From the NCBI RefSeq assembly GCF_031450785.1, contig NZ_JARTWB010000003.1, positions 496,001-560,000 of the forward strand: a DNA stretch of 64,000 nucleotides. The letters run 5' to 3'. Of this stretch, positions 44,297-53,456 are shown one piece after another; the first letter of the stretch is position 1, and each line of letters begins with the position of its first letter. The position numbers were made by a program, and so were the translations under genes. The DNA is from Caballeronia sp. LZ062. Lineage in GTDB: Bacteria > Pseudomonadota > Gammaproteobacteria > Burkholderiales > Burkholderiaceae. The notes beneath the pieces were generated by a model. The model worked only from the letters and a program-made list of their open reading frames with translations, did no database searches and was not told the DNA's origin.

Positions 44297-45801
44297 ACGA
44301 CACGCCTTTGCTTTCCGTGCGCGGGCTGACCAAGCGCTTCGGCGGACTCGTCGCGGTGAAGGATATCGGTTTCGACATACGCCCCGGCGAGATACTCGGA
44401 TTGATCGGACCGAACGGCTCCGGCAAGTCGACGGTGATGAAGCTCATCATGGGCATCGAGCGTCCCAATGCCGGATCGGTGAAAGTGGGCGGCGTCGAGA
44501 TGGCCGGATGGCTGCCGCATCGCATCGCACGGGCGGGCGTCGGCATCGTGTTTCAGCATTCGCGGCCGCTGCATCGTCAGACGGTGCTGGAGCACATCAA
44601 GCTCGCGCTGCTGCCGGATTCACTGCTCAAGCTCGCCGCCGATCCGCACGTCAACGCGCGCGCCCGTGAAATTGCCGAGCGCGTCGGCCTCGGCGCGGTG
44701 ATGCATCGCCATCCCGCGACGCTGCCGTTCGCCGATTTGCGCCGCATGGAGATGGCGAAGGCGATTGCGCGCGATCCGAAAGTCGTCCTCGTCGATGAAC
44801 CGTTCGCCGGTCTCACGCAAGCGGAATCGCAGGCGTTTTCCGAGCTGATTCGCGGATTTCGTGCGGAAGGGCGCGCGGTGCTGCTCGTCGATCACAACGT
44901 GAAGAGCCTCGCGGCGCTCGCGGATCGCGTCCTTGCCATGTATCTCGGCGAATACGTGGCGGAAGGCTCGGCTGCCGAAGTGATGCGCAACGAAACGGTG
45001 CGGCGCGTGTATCTGGGCGGCAAGATCGAGGCGCGCGAACGCACGGCGGAGGTATCGAACACGTTGGCGCCCATTCTCGAAGTCGACGGCGTGGGCGTGC
45101 TCTACGGCAAGGCGCGCGCGCTCGACGGCGTGAGTCTTCACGTGCGCGAAGGCGAGTTCGTATCGGTGGTCGGCCTGAACGGCGCGGGCAAGACCACGTT
45201 TTTCAATGCGATCTGCGGCCTCGTGCCTTCTCATGGGAACATCCGCTTCGGCGGTCAGAGCCTAAAGGGCATGAGCGGCGCGGCGATCGCGCGTGCGGGC
45301 ATCGTGCAATGTCCCGAGACACGCGAGCTTTTCGGCGACATGACCGTGCGCGAGAACCTCGATCTCGGCGGCTACCATCTATCGAACGCGGCGCGCGCGG
45401 AACAACTTGCATGGCTCTTCGAACTGTTCCCGATTCTGGAGTCGCGGCAGTCGCAGACGGCGCGCACGCTGTCGGGCGGCGAGCAGCAGATGCTCGCCAT
45501 CGCACGCGCGCTGATGATGCAGCCGAAGCTCCTGATACTCGACGAACCCACGCTCGGTCTCGCGCCCGTGATTCTGGAGCAACTATCGAAGGCGCTCGAC
45601 AAGCTGCAGAAGACCACGCCGATTACCGTTCTGCTCGGCGAGCAAAACGTGACCTTCGCGCTGCCGCACGCGGACCGCGTGTATGTGCTGGAACATGCGC
45701 GCATCGTGTGGGAAGGCAGTCCCGCGCGCTTCGAGCAGGAAATGGGCGAAGGCTTTCTCGATGCGCCGCCGTCGGGGACGACGCAAACCGTGGGAGCCTG
45801 A
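44293..45801 (+). CDS. Fused LivG-LivF double ATPase of a Liv-type ABC transporter
   Basis: A 502-residue protein holding both nucleotide-binding domains that are normally separate LivG and LivF. Domain 1 has Walker A GPNGSGKST (residues 39-47), Walker B VVLVDEPFAGL and H-loop LLVDHN. Its signature is LPFADLRRME (about 144), not the usual LSxGQ. Domain 2 has GLNGAGKTT (294-302), a canonical LSGGEQQML (about 393), LLILDEPTLGLAP and the LivF-type EQN switch. The join is at about residues 250-265. It starts inside the LivM stop. The non-standard first signature suggests one of the two ATP sites may be degenerate. Confidence 0.9.
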   Translation: MNDTPLLSVRGLTKRFGGLVAVKDIGFDIRPGEILGLIGPNGSGKSTVMKLIMGIERPNAGSVKVGGVEMAGWLPHRIARAGVGIVFQHSRPLHRQTVLEHIKLALLPDSLLKLAADPHVNARAREIAERVGLGAVMHRHPATLPFADLRRMEMAKAIARDPKVVLVDEPFAGLTQAESQAFSELIRGFRAEGRAVLLVDHNVKSLAALADRVLAMYLGEYVAEGSAAEVMRNETVRRVYLGGKIEARERTAEVSNTLAPILEVDGVGVLYGKARALDGVSLHVREGEFVSVVGLNGAGKTTFFNAICGLVPSHGNIRFGGQSLKGMSGAAIARAGIVQCPETRELFGDMTVRENLDLGGYHLSNAARAEQLAWLFELFPILESRQSQTARTLSGGEQQMLAIARALMMQPKLLILDEPTLGLAPVILEQLSKALDKLQKTTPITVLLGEQNVTFALPHADRVYVLEHARIVWEGSPARFEQEMGEGFLDAPPSGTTQTVGA

Positions 45802-45971
45802 ATTCCGCGCAAGTGTTGCGTAAAACACGACAAAGACCGCGCTTGCTTGCGTGGCTGCGTGCGCTGCGAAATCTGGTGTGATAAAAGTCCGCGTGCTTTT
45901 TTTGAGGCGTGCGCTCGCCGTGCGTCGAAAACGGGCGCATCACATCACCAGAAATACACGCAAAGACACTC

Positions 45972-47108
45972 ATGAAGACGATCACCTCCCGTGCGGCGAC
46001 CGCGTTCGCCGCATCGGCCATTGCACTGGCTTGCCAGCCCGCGTTCGCGCAAAGCTCGGTCACGCTGTACGGCGTCGCCGACGTCGGCGTGCGCTATCTC
46101 ACGAACGCCAATGCCAATAACGACGGCAAGCTGTTCATGACGAACGGCGCGATCACCAATAGCCGTATCGGGCTGAAGGGCACCGAAGAACTAGGCGGCG
46201 GCTTGAAGGCAATTTTCCGGCTGGAAAGCGGCGTGGAACTGCAAAGCGGCCAGTATTCCGACAGTCAGCGCGAATTCAATCGCGCGGCCTACGTGGGCCT
46301 CGCGAACCAGTATGGCGCGGTGACGCTCGGCCGCCAGAAGACGCCGCTTTTCGACATGCTGGGCGATGTCTACGACCCGCTCACCGTCGGCAATTACTTC
46401 GAGAACGCGTGGCTGCCGGTGGCGCTCGGCGCGGGTCTCTACGCGGACAACGCCGTGAAGTACACCGGCACGTTCGGCGGCCTCACGCTCGGCGCGATGT
46501 ACTCGTTCGGCACCAACTACACGGCGACGGGCGCGGGCGGCTTCTCCGGTCAGGTGCCGGGTCACATGGGCGCGGGCAACATGTACGGCTTCACGGCGTC
46601 GTACACGGTCGGGCCGTTGTCCATCGACGGCGGCTATCAGCAGAACAGCGACAACGCGAGCAACAAGCAGAAGATCTGGAACGCCAACCTCGTCTATGCC
46701 ATCGGGCCGGCGAAGGTGTATGTCGGCTATCTGCATTCGACCGACGACACCGGCTTCGTCGATAGCCTGCTTGCGCAGCGCAATCTCGTCGCGGGCGTCG
46801 ATATTCTCAAGGGGTCCGGGCGCCGCGACGACGGCCCGTTCGGCGGCGTGACGTGGCAAGTGACGCCCGCGCTGTTGCTCACGGGCGCGTTCTACTACGA
46901 CCACATGAAGAACGCGGCCATCGGCGGCGGCGAGACGGGCAGCGGCAATCGCTACACGGGCGTCGCGCTCGCCGAGTACGCGCTTTCCAAGCGCACGGAA
47001 GTGTATGGCACCGTGGACTTCAACAAGGTCACGGGCGCAGGCGTGGTCGAACTGCCGGGCAGATCGAATCAGACGGGCGTATCGGTCGGGCTGCGCAACC
47101 TGTTCTGA
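45972..47108 (+). CDS. Gram-negative porin (Burkholderia OmpC type)
   Basis: A 378-residue outer-membrane beta-barrel. The signal peptide ends at about residue 26 (CQPAFA), followed by QSSVTLYGVADVGVRYLTN, the typical start of beta-proteobacterial porins. SRIGLKGTEELGGGLKAIFRLESG and YVGLANQYGAVTLGRQKTP follow, and the chain ends in a C-terminal Phe required for barrel insertion. It follows the Liv operon by 170 bp and may provide outer-membrane entry for its ligand. Confidence 0.92.
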   Translation: MKTITSRAATAFAASAIALACQPAFAQSSVTLYGVADVGVRYLTNANANNDGKLFMTNGAITNSRIGLKGTEELGGGLKAIFRLESGVELQSGQYSDSQREFNRAAYVGLANQYGAVTLGRQKTPLFDMLGDVYDPLTVGNYFENAWLPVALGAGLYADNAVKYTGTFGGLTLGAMYSFGTNYTATGAGGFSGQVPGHMGAGNMYGFTASYTVGPLSIDGGYQQNSDNASNKQKIWNANLVYAIGPAKVYVGYLHSTDDTGFVDSLLAQRNLVAGVDILKGSGRRDDGPFGGVTWQVTPALLLTGAFYYDHMKNAAIGGGETGSGNRYTGVALAEYALSKRTEVYGTVDFNKVTGAGVVELPGRSNQTGVSVGLRNLF

Positions 47109-47166
47109 GCGCCGCACGCGGGTGCGGAATTTGCGTCTGCGGAGTGCAAAAAACCCGGAGACGACC

Positions 47167-47784
47167 ATGCCCGATACGGCACAACATGACCCTTGCAGGC
47201 TCGGCGTTGCGTTCATCGACGCCCAATTGCTGATGCTTTATACGCACGCCGGCCTGCTCGCCGACTGGATCGATCGAGGCGAACGCGCGCCTGACTTGAG
47301 CGCGGTCGCGCGGTTGCTCGCGCATCGGCACGGGCGGCCGGAAGCGCACACGCATAGCGAAGACGGCATGCCGATGAAGCATGACGCATCCGACGACCTT
47401 CCCGCGTGGCCGACGTTCGACGACGCGCGCGAGCGCATGGCCTTCGCGTTGCACGTGCCCTGTACGAACGCGATCCTTGCGGTCGCGGATTTCTTCGACG
47501 TGCATCGTCTGTCCAATTCGCGCACGCCCGAAGTGCAGTTCCTCATGCGTTTGCGCGATGCGGCGGTGAATGGAAACCGCTTTCGCATCGGCGAGGACGA
47601 GTACGTGCCGCACGCGGCATATGGCGGCCTCATCATCGACAAGACACTGGATGGCAAGCCCATGATGGGCGAAGGTGCGGAAGCAGGGTTTATCGCGTTC
47701 GGCGATGTCGTGGGTCTGCTTCGCTATTTGCGCAAGCTCCTGACGAGCATGCAGTCGGTGATCAGTTCGGGCGATGCCGGTTGA
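47167..47784 (+). CDS. Hypothetical protein, 205 aa
   Basis: The start at 47167 is preceded by CCCGGAGACGACC. The product has no signal peptide or membrane span. A His-rich segment (HRHGRPEAHTHSEDGMPMKH, about residues 57-77) lies before a more conserved-looking C-terminal half (GEDEYVPHAAYGGLIIDKT, GLLRYLRKLL). It lies 58 bp after the porin gene on the same strand and ends at a hairpin terminator. I do not recognise a family; the histidines might bind metal. Confidence 0.6.
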   Translation: MPDTAQHDPCRLGVAFIDAQLLMLYTHAGLLADWIDRGERAPDLSAVARLLAHRHGRPEAHTHSEDGMPMKHDASDDLPAWPTFDDARERMAFALHVPCTNAILAVADFFDVHRLSNSRTPEVQFLMRLRDAAVNGNRFRIGEDEYVPHAAYGGLIIDKTLDGKPMMGEGAEAGFIAFGDVVGLLRYLRKLLTSMQSVISSGDAG

Positions 47785-47791
47785 AAAGAAA

Positions 47792-47818
47792 AGCCGCTGA
47801 CGATCTCCGCCAGCGGCT
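47792..47818. terminator. Terminator hairpin between convergent genes
   Basis: AGCCGCTG and CAGCGGCT form a perfect 8-bp stem with an 11-nt loop. AAAAGAA just before it supplies a U-rich tail for minus-strand transcripts, so it mainly ends the 53-aa gene and may serve both sides. Confidence 0.65.
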
Positions 47819-47839
47819 GCATCGCCGGACGCTTAGCGC

Positions 47840-48001
47840 TTACTCAGCCGCTTTCTTATGATGTTTGTGATGCTTATGCGTCTTGCTGTAGGCGGGGCGC
47901 TTCTGGTTGGCCGGATATTCGGCCGTAGCGAACGACAGCGTAGGCGCAGCGAACGCCGCGAGCACGAACAGAACGAGAGTTTTTTTAACGGCAGTTTTCA
48001 T
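47840..48001 (-). CDS. Small secreted His/Lys-rich protein, 53 aa
   Basis: The ATG at 48001 starts a protein with a Sec signal (MKTAVKKTLVLFVLAAFAAP, cleavage probably near residue 25) and a short mature peptide ending KTHKHHKHHKKAAE. The frame is open upstream, but the signal peptide fixes this start. The mature part is about 27 residues, very basic, with HKHHKHHKK that could bind metal ions or polyanions. Function unknown. It ends before a strong hairpin. Confidence 0.6.
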   Translation of the reverse strand: MKTAVKKTLVLFVLAAFAAPTLSFATAEYPANQKRPAYSKTHKHHKHHKKAAE

Positions 48002-48198
48002 CGGAAGCTCGCAGATAAGAAGTGGCGAACGGCGGAGGCGGCGGACGAATGGTTTGCCGGCGTCGCACGTCCAGGTCACATGGAGAACTACGGAACTGCG
48101 TTGCGCAGTGTACCTGCGCAAAAAGGCAGCGTGCCACATCCGTATGACGCTGTTGCGAATTTGCCCCAGCGTCACGCGGCCACACGGTCACGCGCGCT

Positions 48199-49101
48199 TC
48201 ACGCGTTCGGGCCTTCCGGCAACTTGCGCTGCCACGCGACGACAATCGCGCTGCCGACGATCAACGCGATGCCGGTCAGCGAAAGCGGCGCGATGACTTC
48301 TCCCCATACCGCATAGCCGAACAACGTCGCCCACGCGATGCTCGTGTAGTTGAACGGCGCTAGCGCGCCCGCGTCGGCGCGGCGATACGCCACCGTGCAC
48401 AAGAGTTGCCCGGCCGTGGCGAACACGCCGAGCAGCGCCATGACGACGAGCGCGTGCAGCGTGGGCGTCTTCCAGCTGAATGCGAGCGTGCAGGCGGTCA
48501 CGACCGTTCCGACCGCCGAGAAGAAAAAGACCGTTGTGCGCGAATCATCCGTGGCGCGAATGCGCTTGATCTGAATCAGCGACAGCGCGCCGAAAAACGC
48601 GCAGCAAAGCAGAAGCAGCGGCCCGAGCCAGGTCGACTCGCCGCCGCCCGGACGCACCACGAGCAGCACGCCGACAAAGCCCGCGAATGCAGCACATGCG
48701 CCTCGCGCCGTCATCTTTTCGCGCAGCAGGAAAGGCGCGAGCACGACCACGATCAAGGTCTCCGAATAGGCAATCGCGACCGCTTCGGCAAGCGGAATAT
48801 ACGGCAGGCCGGCGAAGAAGAAAGCCGACGCGCCCAGCAGTGTCAGCGCGCGCACGGTCTGGCCTTTGAGGTCGAGCGTTCTGATGCGCTCGCCGAGCGA
48901 GCGGGTGCCGGTGCAGCACATGGCGAAGGCGGGCACGAGACCGAACAACATGCGGAAGAACGTCACTTCGTTGGCCGGATACTGCAGCGCGACGACCTTC
49001 GCGAGCGCATCGACGATTGCGAAGCAGAACATCGACGCAAGAATGCAGCCGATGCTCGCAAGCGGAAGGCGGCCGCCCTGTGCGGCGATGGAAGTGGTCA
49101 T
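48199..49101 (-). CDS. EamA/DMT-family transporter
   Basis: A 300-residue ten-span carrier made of two EamA repeats (about 10-145 and 155-290). VTFFRMLFGLVPAFA, YIPLAEAVAIAYSETLIVVVLAPFLLREKM and the matching second-repeat segment APFNYTSIAWATLFGYAVWGEVI are typical. Family members export amino acids, metabolites or drugs. It starts 1 bp after the stop of the upstream 130-aa gene, so the two are co-transcribed. Confidence 0.85.
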   Translation of the reverse strand: MTTSIAAQGGRLPLASIGCILASMFCFAIVDALAKVVALQYPANEVTFFRMLFGLVPAFAMCCTGTRSLGERIRTLDLKGQTVRALTLLGASAFFFAGLPYIPLAEAVAIAYSETLIVVVLAPFLLREKMTARGACAAFAGFVGVLLVVRPGGGESTWLGPLLLLCCAFFGALSLIQIKRIRATDDSRTTVFFFSAVGTVVTACTLAFSWKTPTLHALVVMALLGVFATAGQLLCTVAYRRADAGALAPFNYTSIAWATLFGYAVWGEVIAPLSLTGIALIVGSAIVVAWQRKLPEGPNA

Positions 49102-49102
49102 A

Positions 49103-49495
49103 TCAGTTCGACGTCTTGGGCTTAGGCTTGTCCTTGCTTCTCGACCTGCGCGGTTTCGGCGCCACGCCGATGCGCGGGTCGCGTGCAAGCACGAGTGTCG
49201 TCAGTTGTTCAGCGACGGTTTCGAAGTCCGGATGCTCCTGCGTCACATAGAGCCATTTGCCGAGCACCGGATGCGGCGTGAGCGCGGGAAAAGCATCGAC
49301 GAGCGCGGCGTGCCGTTCCTGCGACGTGCACACGAGCAAGCCATTCCACGGCTTCTCGCGGTCCGCCGCGACGAGACACAGCATGCCGTCGATATACGCG
49401 GCGTCGCATCCGAACATGCGCTTGCGGATATACGTGGCGTCGCGCTCGAACGCTTCGAAGATCCAGACGAGCGAGTTCCGAATAGAAGAGGGCAT
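49103..49495 (-). CDS. Hypothetical protein, 130 aa (TfoX/YjbR-like fold possible)
   Basis: The start at 49495 is chosen because the conserved-looking part begins MPSSIRNSLVWIFEAFERDA. The central segment KRMFGCDAAYIDGMLCLVAADR resembles the N-terminal pattern of TfoX-like or MmcQ/YjbR proteins, but the match is weak. A long basic tail (KPRRSRSKDKPKPKTSN) ends the protein and could bind nucleic acid. It precedes an EamA transporter gene by 1 bp. Confidence 0.6.
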   Translation of the reverse strand: MPSSIRNSLVWIFEAFERDATYIRKRMFGCDAAYIDGMLCLVAADREKPWNGLLVCTSQERHAALVDAFPALTPHPVLGKWLYVTQEHPDFETVAEQLTTLVLARDPRIGVAPKPRRSRSKDKPKPKTSN

Positions 49496-49561
49496 GTGCG
49501 AGATCGTCCTGTAGCCGCAGGATTCTCGCACGGCTTTGCCGCGCTTTCGATGACGGCTTTC

Positions 49562-50236
49562 TTATGGGCGCGCGGCCACTTCGTCGAGATGCGCGAGCAA
49601 ATCCGCCGGGTCTTCGTAGACACGCAAGGCGCCCGCGCGTTCGAGTTCGTCGCTGCCATAGCCGCCCGACAGCAGGCCGACGCCGAGCGAGCGGCAACGG
49701 CGCGCGGCCAGCATGTCCCAGATGCTGTCGCCGACGACCACCGTATGCTCGATCGGCACGTTAAGACGTTCCGCCGCTGCGATGAAGAGATCGGGGTCGG
49801 GCTTCGCGTACTTCACGTCGTCGCGCGTGACGACGACCTGCTTCGACGCATCCACGCCCAGCGCCTCGAGATTCACCGCAGCGGTTTCCATGCGCCCGCT
49901 CGTCGCGATCGCCCAGCGCGTGCCCGCTTCGGTCAGCGCGGCGAGCAGTTCGCGCGCGCCGGGAAGCGGGCAGACCTGCGCGCGCAGCCGCTGATACGCC
50001 TCGGCATGCAGCCGCCGCAAATGGTCGACGCGATCCGCGCTGATCTCGCCGTGCGTCTCGCGCAGCAGCTGGTCCGTGAAGAGCCCGCCGCTCATGCCGA
50101 TCTTGCGGTGAATGCGCCACACCGACAGCTCGATGCCTTCCGCATCCAGCGCCTCTTTCCACGCCAGCACGTGCTGGTACACGCTATCGACGAGCGTGCC
50201 GTCGAGGTCGAAGAGAAACGACGTTTCGATTCGCAT
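49562..50236 (-). CDS. HAD-superfamily phosphatase
   Basis: A 224-residue HAD subfamily IA hydrolase. Motif I is FLFDLDGTLVDS with nucleophile D10 and acid D12; motif II is the Ser/Thr in AIATSG; motif III/IV are KYAKPDPDLF and VVVGDSIWDM. A helical cap lies between motif I and II. Such enzymes dephosphorylate small sugar phosphates such as phosphoglycolate or beta-phosphoglucose-like substrates. It is divergent from aroG. Confidence 0.88.
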   Translation of the reverse strand: MRIETSFLFDLDGTLVDSVYQHVLAWKEALDAEGIELSVWRIHRKIGMSGGLFTDQLLRETHGEISADRVDHLRRLHAEAYQRLRAQVCPLPGARELLAALTEAGTRWAIATSGRMETAAVNLEALGVDASKQVVVTRDDVKYAKPDPDLFIAAAERLNVPIEHTVVVGDSIWDMLAARRCRSLGVGLLSGGYGSDELERAGALRVYEDPADLLAHLDEVAARP

Positions 50237-50388
50237 GGTGTTCTCCCTTGATGAAGCACCATCATACGCACCGAACGCGGCTTGCGTTCGCGCGCGCCGT
50301 CATCAATGCGATAATCGAACTTCGCAGCGGAAGACCGCAATCGCGCAAAAAATCCGCACTGCAAACGCATATCACGCACAGACAACGC

Positions 50389-51522
50389 ATGACGGAGCCT
50401 ACATTGAGCCGCATCGACAATCCCTCCCGCGATCAGGAGGCCGGCGTGGCCGACTCCACGCAAGACACCACCCGCATCGACGACACGCGCATCGGCGCAG
50501 TGCGGCCGCTCATTTCGCCGGCGCTTCTGCTCGACGAACTGCCGGTCACGCCCGGCGTGCAGACGCTCGTCGAGTCGAGCCGCGCCGCCATCGCCAATAT
50601 CCTGCATGGCCGCGACGACCGGCTCGTGGTCGTCGTCGGTCCGTGCTCCATTCACGACCACGGTCAGGCGATGGACTACGCGCGGCGTCTCAAGACCGTG
50701 GCCGAGCGCCTGGCCGACGATCTCGTCATCGTCATGCGCGTGTACTTCGAGAAGCCGCGCACGACGGTCGGCTGGAAGGGCTATATCAATGACCCGCGTC
50801 TGGACGGGAGCTTTCGCATCAACGAGGGCCTGCGCCGGGCGCGCGAGCTTCTGCTGGACGTGAGCGGCCTCGGCTTGCCCACGGCGACCGAGTTTCTCGA
50901 TCTGCTGAGCCCGCAGTACATCGCGGATCTCATCGCGTGGGGCGCCATCGGCGCGCGCACGACGGAAAGCCAGAGCCATCGGCAGCTGGCGTCGGGGCTT
51001 TCGTGTCCGATCGGCTTCAAGAACGGCACGGACGGCGGCGTGCAGGTCGCGGCGGACGCCATCGTCGCGGCGCGCGCGAGTCATGCGTTCATGGGCATGA
51101 CCAAGATGGGCATGGCCGCCATCTTCGAGACCCGCGGCAACGACGACTGCCACGTCATTCTGCGCGGCGGCAAGAAGGGCCCGAATTACGACGCCGAGAG
51201 CGTGGCCGCGAGTTGCGCCGCGCTCGCTGCGCTCGGCCAGCGCGAACAGGTAATGATCGACTGTTCGCACGCGAACTCGAACAAGTCGCATCTGCGTCAG
51301 GTGGATGTGGCCGAGGACATCGCGCGGCAACTGTCGGCGGGCGAAAAGCGCATCACGGGCGTGATGATCGAAAGTCATCTGGAAGAAGGGCGGCAGGACC
51401 TGAAGCCCGGCGTGCCGCTGAAGCACGGCGTCTCGATCACGGATGCCTGCCTCGGCTGGACGCAAACCGAGCCGGTGCTCGACTTGCTCGCACGGGCCGT
51501 GCGCGAGCGTCGCGCCAGATAA
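50389..51522 (+). CDS. aroG: 3-deoxy-7-phosphoheptulonate (DAHP) synthase, class I
   Basis: A 377-residue enzyme condensing phosphoenolpyruvate and erythrose 4-phosphate, the first step of the shikimate pathway. VVVVGPCSIHDH, MRVYFEKPRTTVGWKG, GLPTATEFLD, WGAIGARTTESQSHRQLASGLSCPIGFKNGTDG and CSHANSNK are the class I hallmarks (metal and substrate binding). The start at 50389 gives the family N-terminus with a ~30-residue variable leader. The N-terminal allosteric region is present, so feedback inhibition by an aromatic amino acid is likely. Confidence 0.95.
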   Translation: MTEPTLSRIDNPSRDQEAGVADSTQDTTRIDDTRIGAVRPLISPALLLDELPVTPGVQTLVESSRAAIANILHGRDDRLVVVVGPCSIHDHGQAMDYARRLKTVAERLADDLVIVMRVYFEKPRTTVGWKGYINDPRLDGSFRINEGLRRARELLLDVSGLGLPTATEFLDLLSPQYIADLIAWGAIGARTTESQSHRQLASGLSCPIGFKNGTDGGVQVAADAIVAARASHAFMGMTKMGMAAIFETRGNDDCHVILRGGKKGPNYDAESVAASCAALAALGQREQVMIDCSHANSNKSHLRQVDVAEDIARQLSAGEKRITGVMIESHLEEGRQDLKPGVPLKHGVSITDACLGWTQTEPVLDLLARAVRERRAR

Positions 51523-51549
51523 AGCGAGGGCGCAAGCAAGGGCGCAAGA

Positions 51550-51574
51550 GCGGCGCACCGGCGCGGTGCGCCGC
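51550..51574 (+). terminator. Strong hairpin after aroG
   Basis: GCGGCGCACC pairs perfectly with GGTGCGCCGC over a 5-nt loop, 28 bp after the aroG stop. Only TTC follows, so it may stabilise the mRNA end or act with Rho. Confidence 0.55.
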
Positions 51575-51648
51575 TTCACGAAAGCTTCATTCAAGTTCGT
51601 GACCTTCGCACCGTTACTCCGGACGATAGCCCGCTAATCGAAAGGCCC

Positions 51649-53448
51649 ATGTCCGCTAGCCTCTGCGCCAATGAAGCATCGCGTCTCACCATAGAACAGC
51701 TCATCGCCTCCAACGCGCTGACGGCCGTGTTTCAGCCGATCGTGCGCTTCGCGGACGGCGAGATCATCGGCTATGAAGGTCTCATTCGCGGACCGGCCGG
51801 CAGCGCGCAGGAATCGCCTGCCGCGCTTTTCGAACAGGCCGCGCGCGAGCAACGGGGCGTCATGCTCGAACACGCGGCGGCGCGCGTGTGCATTGCCGCT
51901 TTCGCGCGGCTCGCGCGCAGCGGCCTGCTCTTCATCAATTTCAGCGCGGCCGCCATCGAAGCGGCGCTCGGCGAGCGCGAGACGCCAGGCTATCTCGCGC
52001 ACGACAGCGGTTTGGACGCGAAGCGGCTCGTCATCGAACTGACCGAGCAAAGCGTGATTGCCGATGCCGAACGCTTCGGCGTGACGGTGCGGGCACTGCG
52101 CGCGTCCGGTCCGCAATTCGCGCTCGACGACTACGGCAGCGCGAACGCCTCGATGAATCTGTGGGTGCGGCTCGCGCCGCATTACGTGAAGATCGACCGC
52201 TTCTTCGTGTCCGACATCGCGCGTGATCCGCTCAAGTTCGAAGCGGTCAAGGCGATGGTTTCGTTCGCGAACGCGAGCGGCGCGCTGTTGATCGCGGAGG
52301 GCATCGAAACGGAGGCGGATCTCGAAATCGTGCGCGATCTCGGCATTGCGTGCGCACAAGGCTTTCTGCTCGGCCGGCCCGCCGCGACGCCGAGCGCGCG
52401 CTTGCCCGACGCCGTCGCGCGTGCATTCCGCTCCGCGCAGATCGCCGTGTACCCGGCGCGCACGCGCACCGGCGCGACCGCCGACATGAACGCCGTGCTG
52501 CTGGAACGCATGCTGGTCGAAGCGCCGACGCTCACCGTCAAGTCCCGCAATGACGACGTCGTGCGCCTCTTCAACGAAACGCCGTCGCTGCATGCGCTCG
52601 CCGTTGTCGACGAAGGGCGCCCGGTCGCGCTCATCAACCGGCGCTCGTTCATGGACCAGTACGCGCTGCCGTACCACCGCGAGGTGTTCGGCAAGCGGCC
52701 GTGCATGCAGTTCGCCAATCTCGCGCCGCTCATCGTCGAACGCGGCTCGACGCTCGAACAGATCGCGCGGCTCTTCGCGAACGACGATCCGCATGATCTG
52801 TCGGACGGCTTCATCGTCACGGAGAACGGGCGTTACGCCGGACTCGCGACCGGCGCGAGCATGGTGCGCGCCGTGACCGAAGTGCGCGTGGAAGCGGCGC
52901 GCTATGCGAACCCGCTCACGTTTCTGCCGGGCAACGTGCCGCTCAATTCACACATCGACCGGCTGATCGCGAACGGCTCGGCGTTCGTCGCGTGTTACTT
53001 CGACCTCGATCACTTCAAGCCCTTCAACGACCGCTACGGCTACTGGCAGGGCGACGAAGTGCTGAAGGCCGCGGCGAACACGCTTGCCTCCGTGTGCGAG
53101 CCGACGCGCGACTTCCTGGGCCATATCGGCGGCGACGACTTTCTGCTGCTGTTTCAGAGCGACGACTGGCGCGAGCGCGTGGTGCGCGCCATGCACCTGT
53201 TCAACGAAGTCGTGATGCGCTTTTATTCTCCGGAGGAACGGCTCGCCGGCGGCATCCACGGCGAAGACCGGCTCGCGCGGCCCGCGTTCTTCGGCTTCGT
53301 GCGGCTTTCGGCGGGCGCGGTGCGGGTCGCGCCGGGCGCGGCGCGCGGCAGCGCGCAGGTCAGCGCGATGGCGGCCGTGGCGAAACGCGCGGCCAAGGAA
53401 GAGGCGAGCGGCTTCGTGGTAATGGACATGCGCGAAGCGGACTCGTAG
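51649..53448 (+). CDS. EAL-CBS-GGDEF cyclic-di-GMP signalling protein
   Basis: A 599-residue soluble protein in the order EAL (about 15-255), CBS pair (about 275-410) and GGDEF (about 430-595). The phosphodiesterase residues are present: E43 in YEGLIRG, FINFSA, IELTEQ, LDDYGSANASM, VKIDR, EGIETE and QGFLLGRP. The diguanylate cyclase signature is GGDDF (494-498), a variant that may be inactive or regulatory. The CBS pair would sense a nucleotide. The protein probably degrades c-di-GMP, tuned by the other domains. It is convergent with a huge sensor kinase. Confidence 0.9.
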   Translation: MSASLCANEASRLTIEQLIASNALTAVFQPIVRFADGEIIGYEGLIRGPAGSAQESPAALFEQAAREQRGVMLEHAAARVCIAAFARLARSGLLFINFSAAAIEAALGERETPGYLAHDSGLDAKRLVIELTEQSVIADAERFGVTVRALRASGPQFALDDYGSANASMNLWVRLAPHYVKIDRFFVSDIARDPLKFEAVKAMVSFANASGALLIAEGIETEADLEIVRDLGIACAQGFLLGRPAATPSARLPDAVARAFRSAQIAVYPARTRTGATADMNAVLLERMLVEAPTLTVKSRNDDVVRLFNETPSLHALAVVDEGRPVALINRRSFMDQYALPYHREVFGKRPCMQFANLAPLIVERGSTLEQIARLFANDDPHDLSDGFIVTENGRYAGLATGASMVRAVTEVRVEAARYANPLTFLPGNVPLNSHIDRLIANGSAFVACYFDLDHFKPFNDRYGYWQGDEVLKAAANTLASVCEPTRDFLGHIGGDDFLLLFQSDDWRERVVRAMHLFNEVVMRFYSPEERLAGGIHGEDRLARPAFFGFVRLSAGAVRVAPGAARGSAQVSAMAAVAKRAAKEEASGFVVMDMREADS

Positions 53449-53456
53449 CGCCGTAA

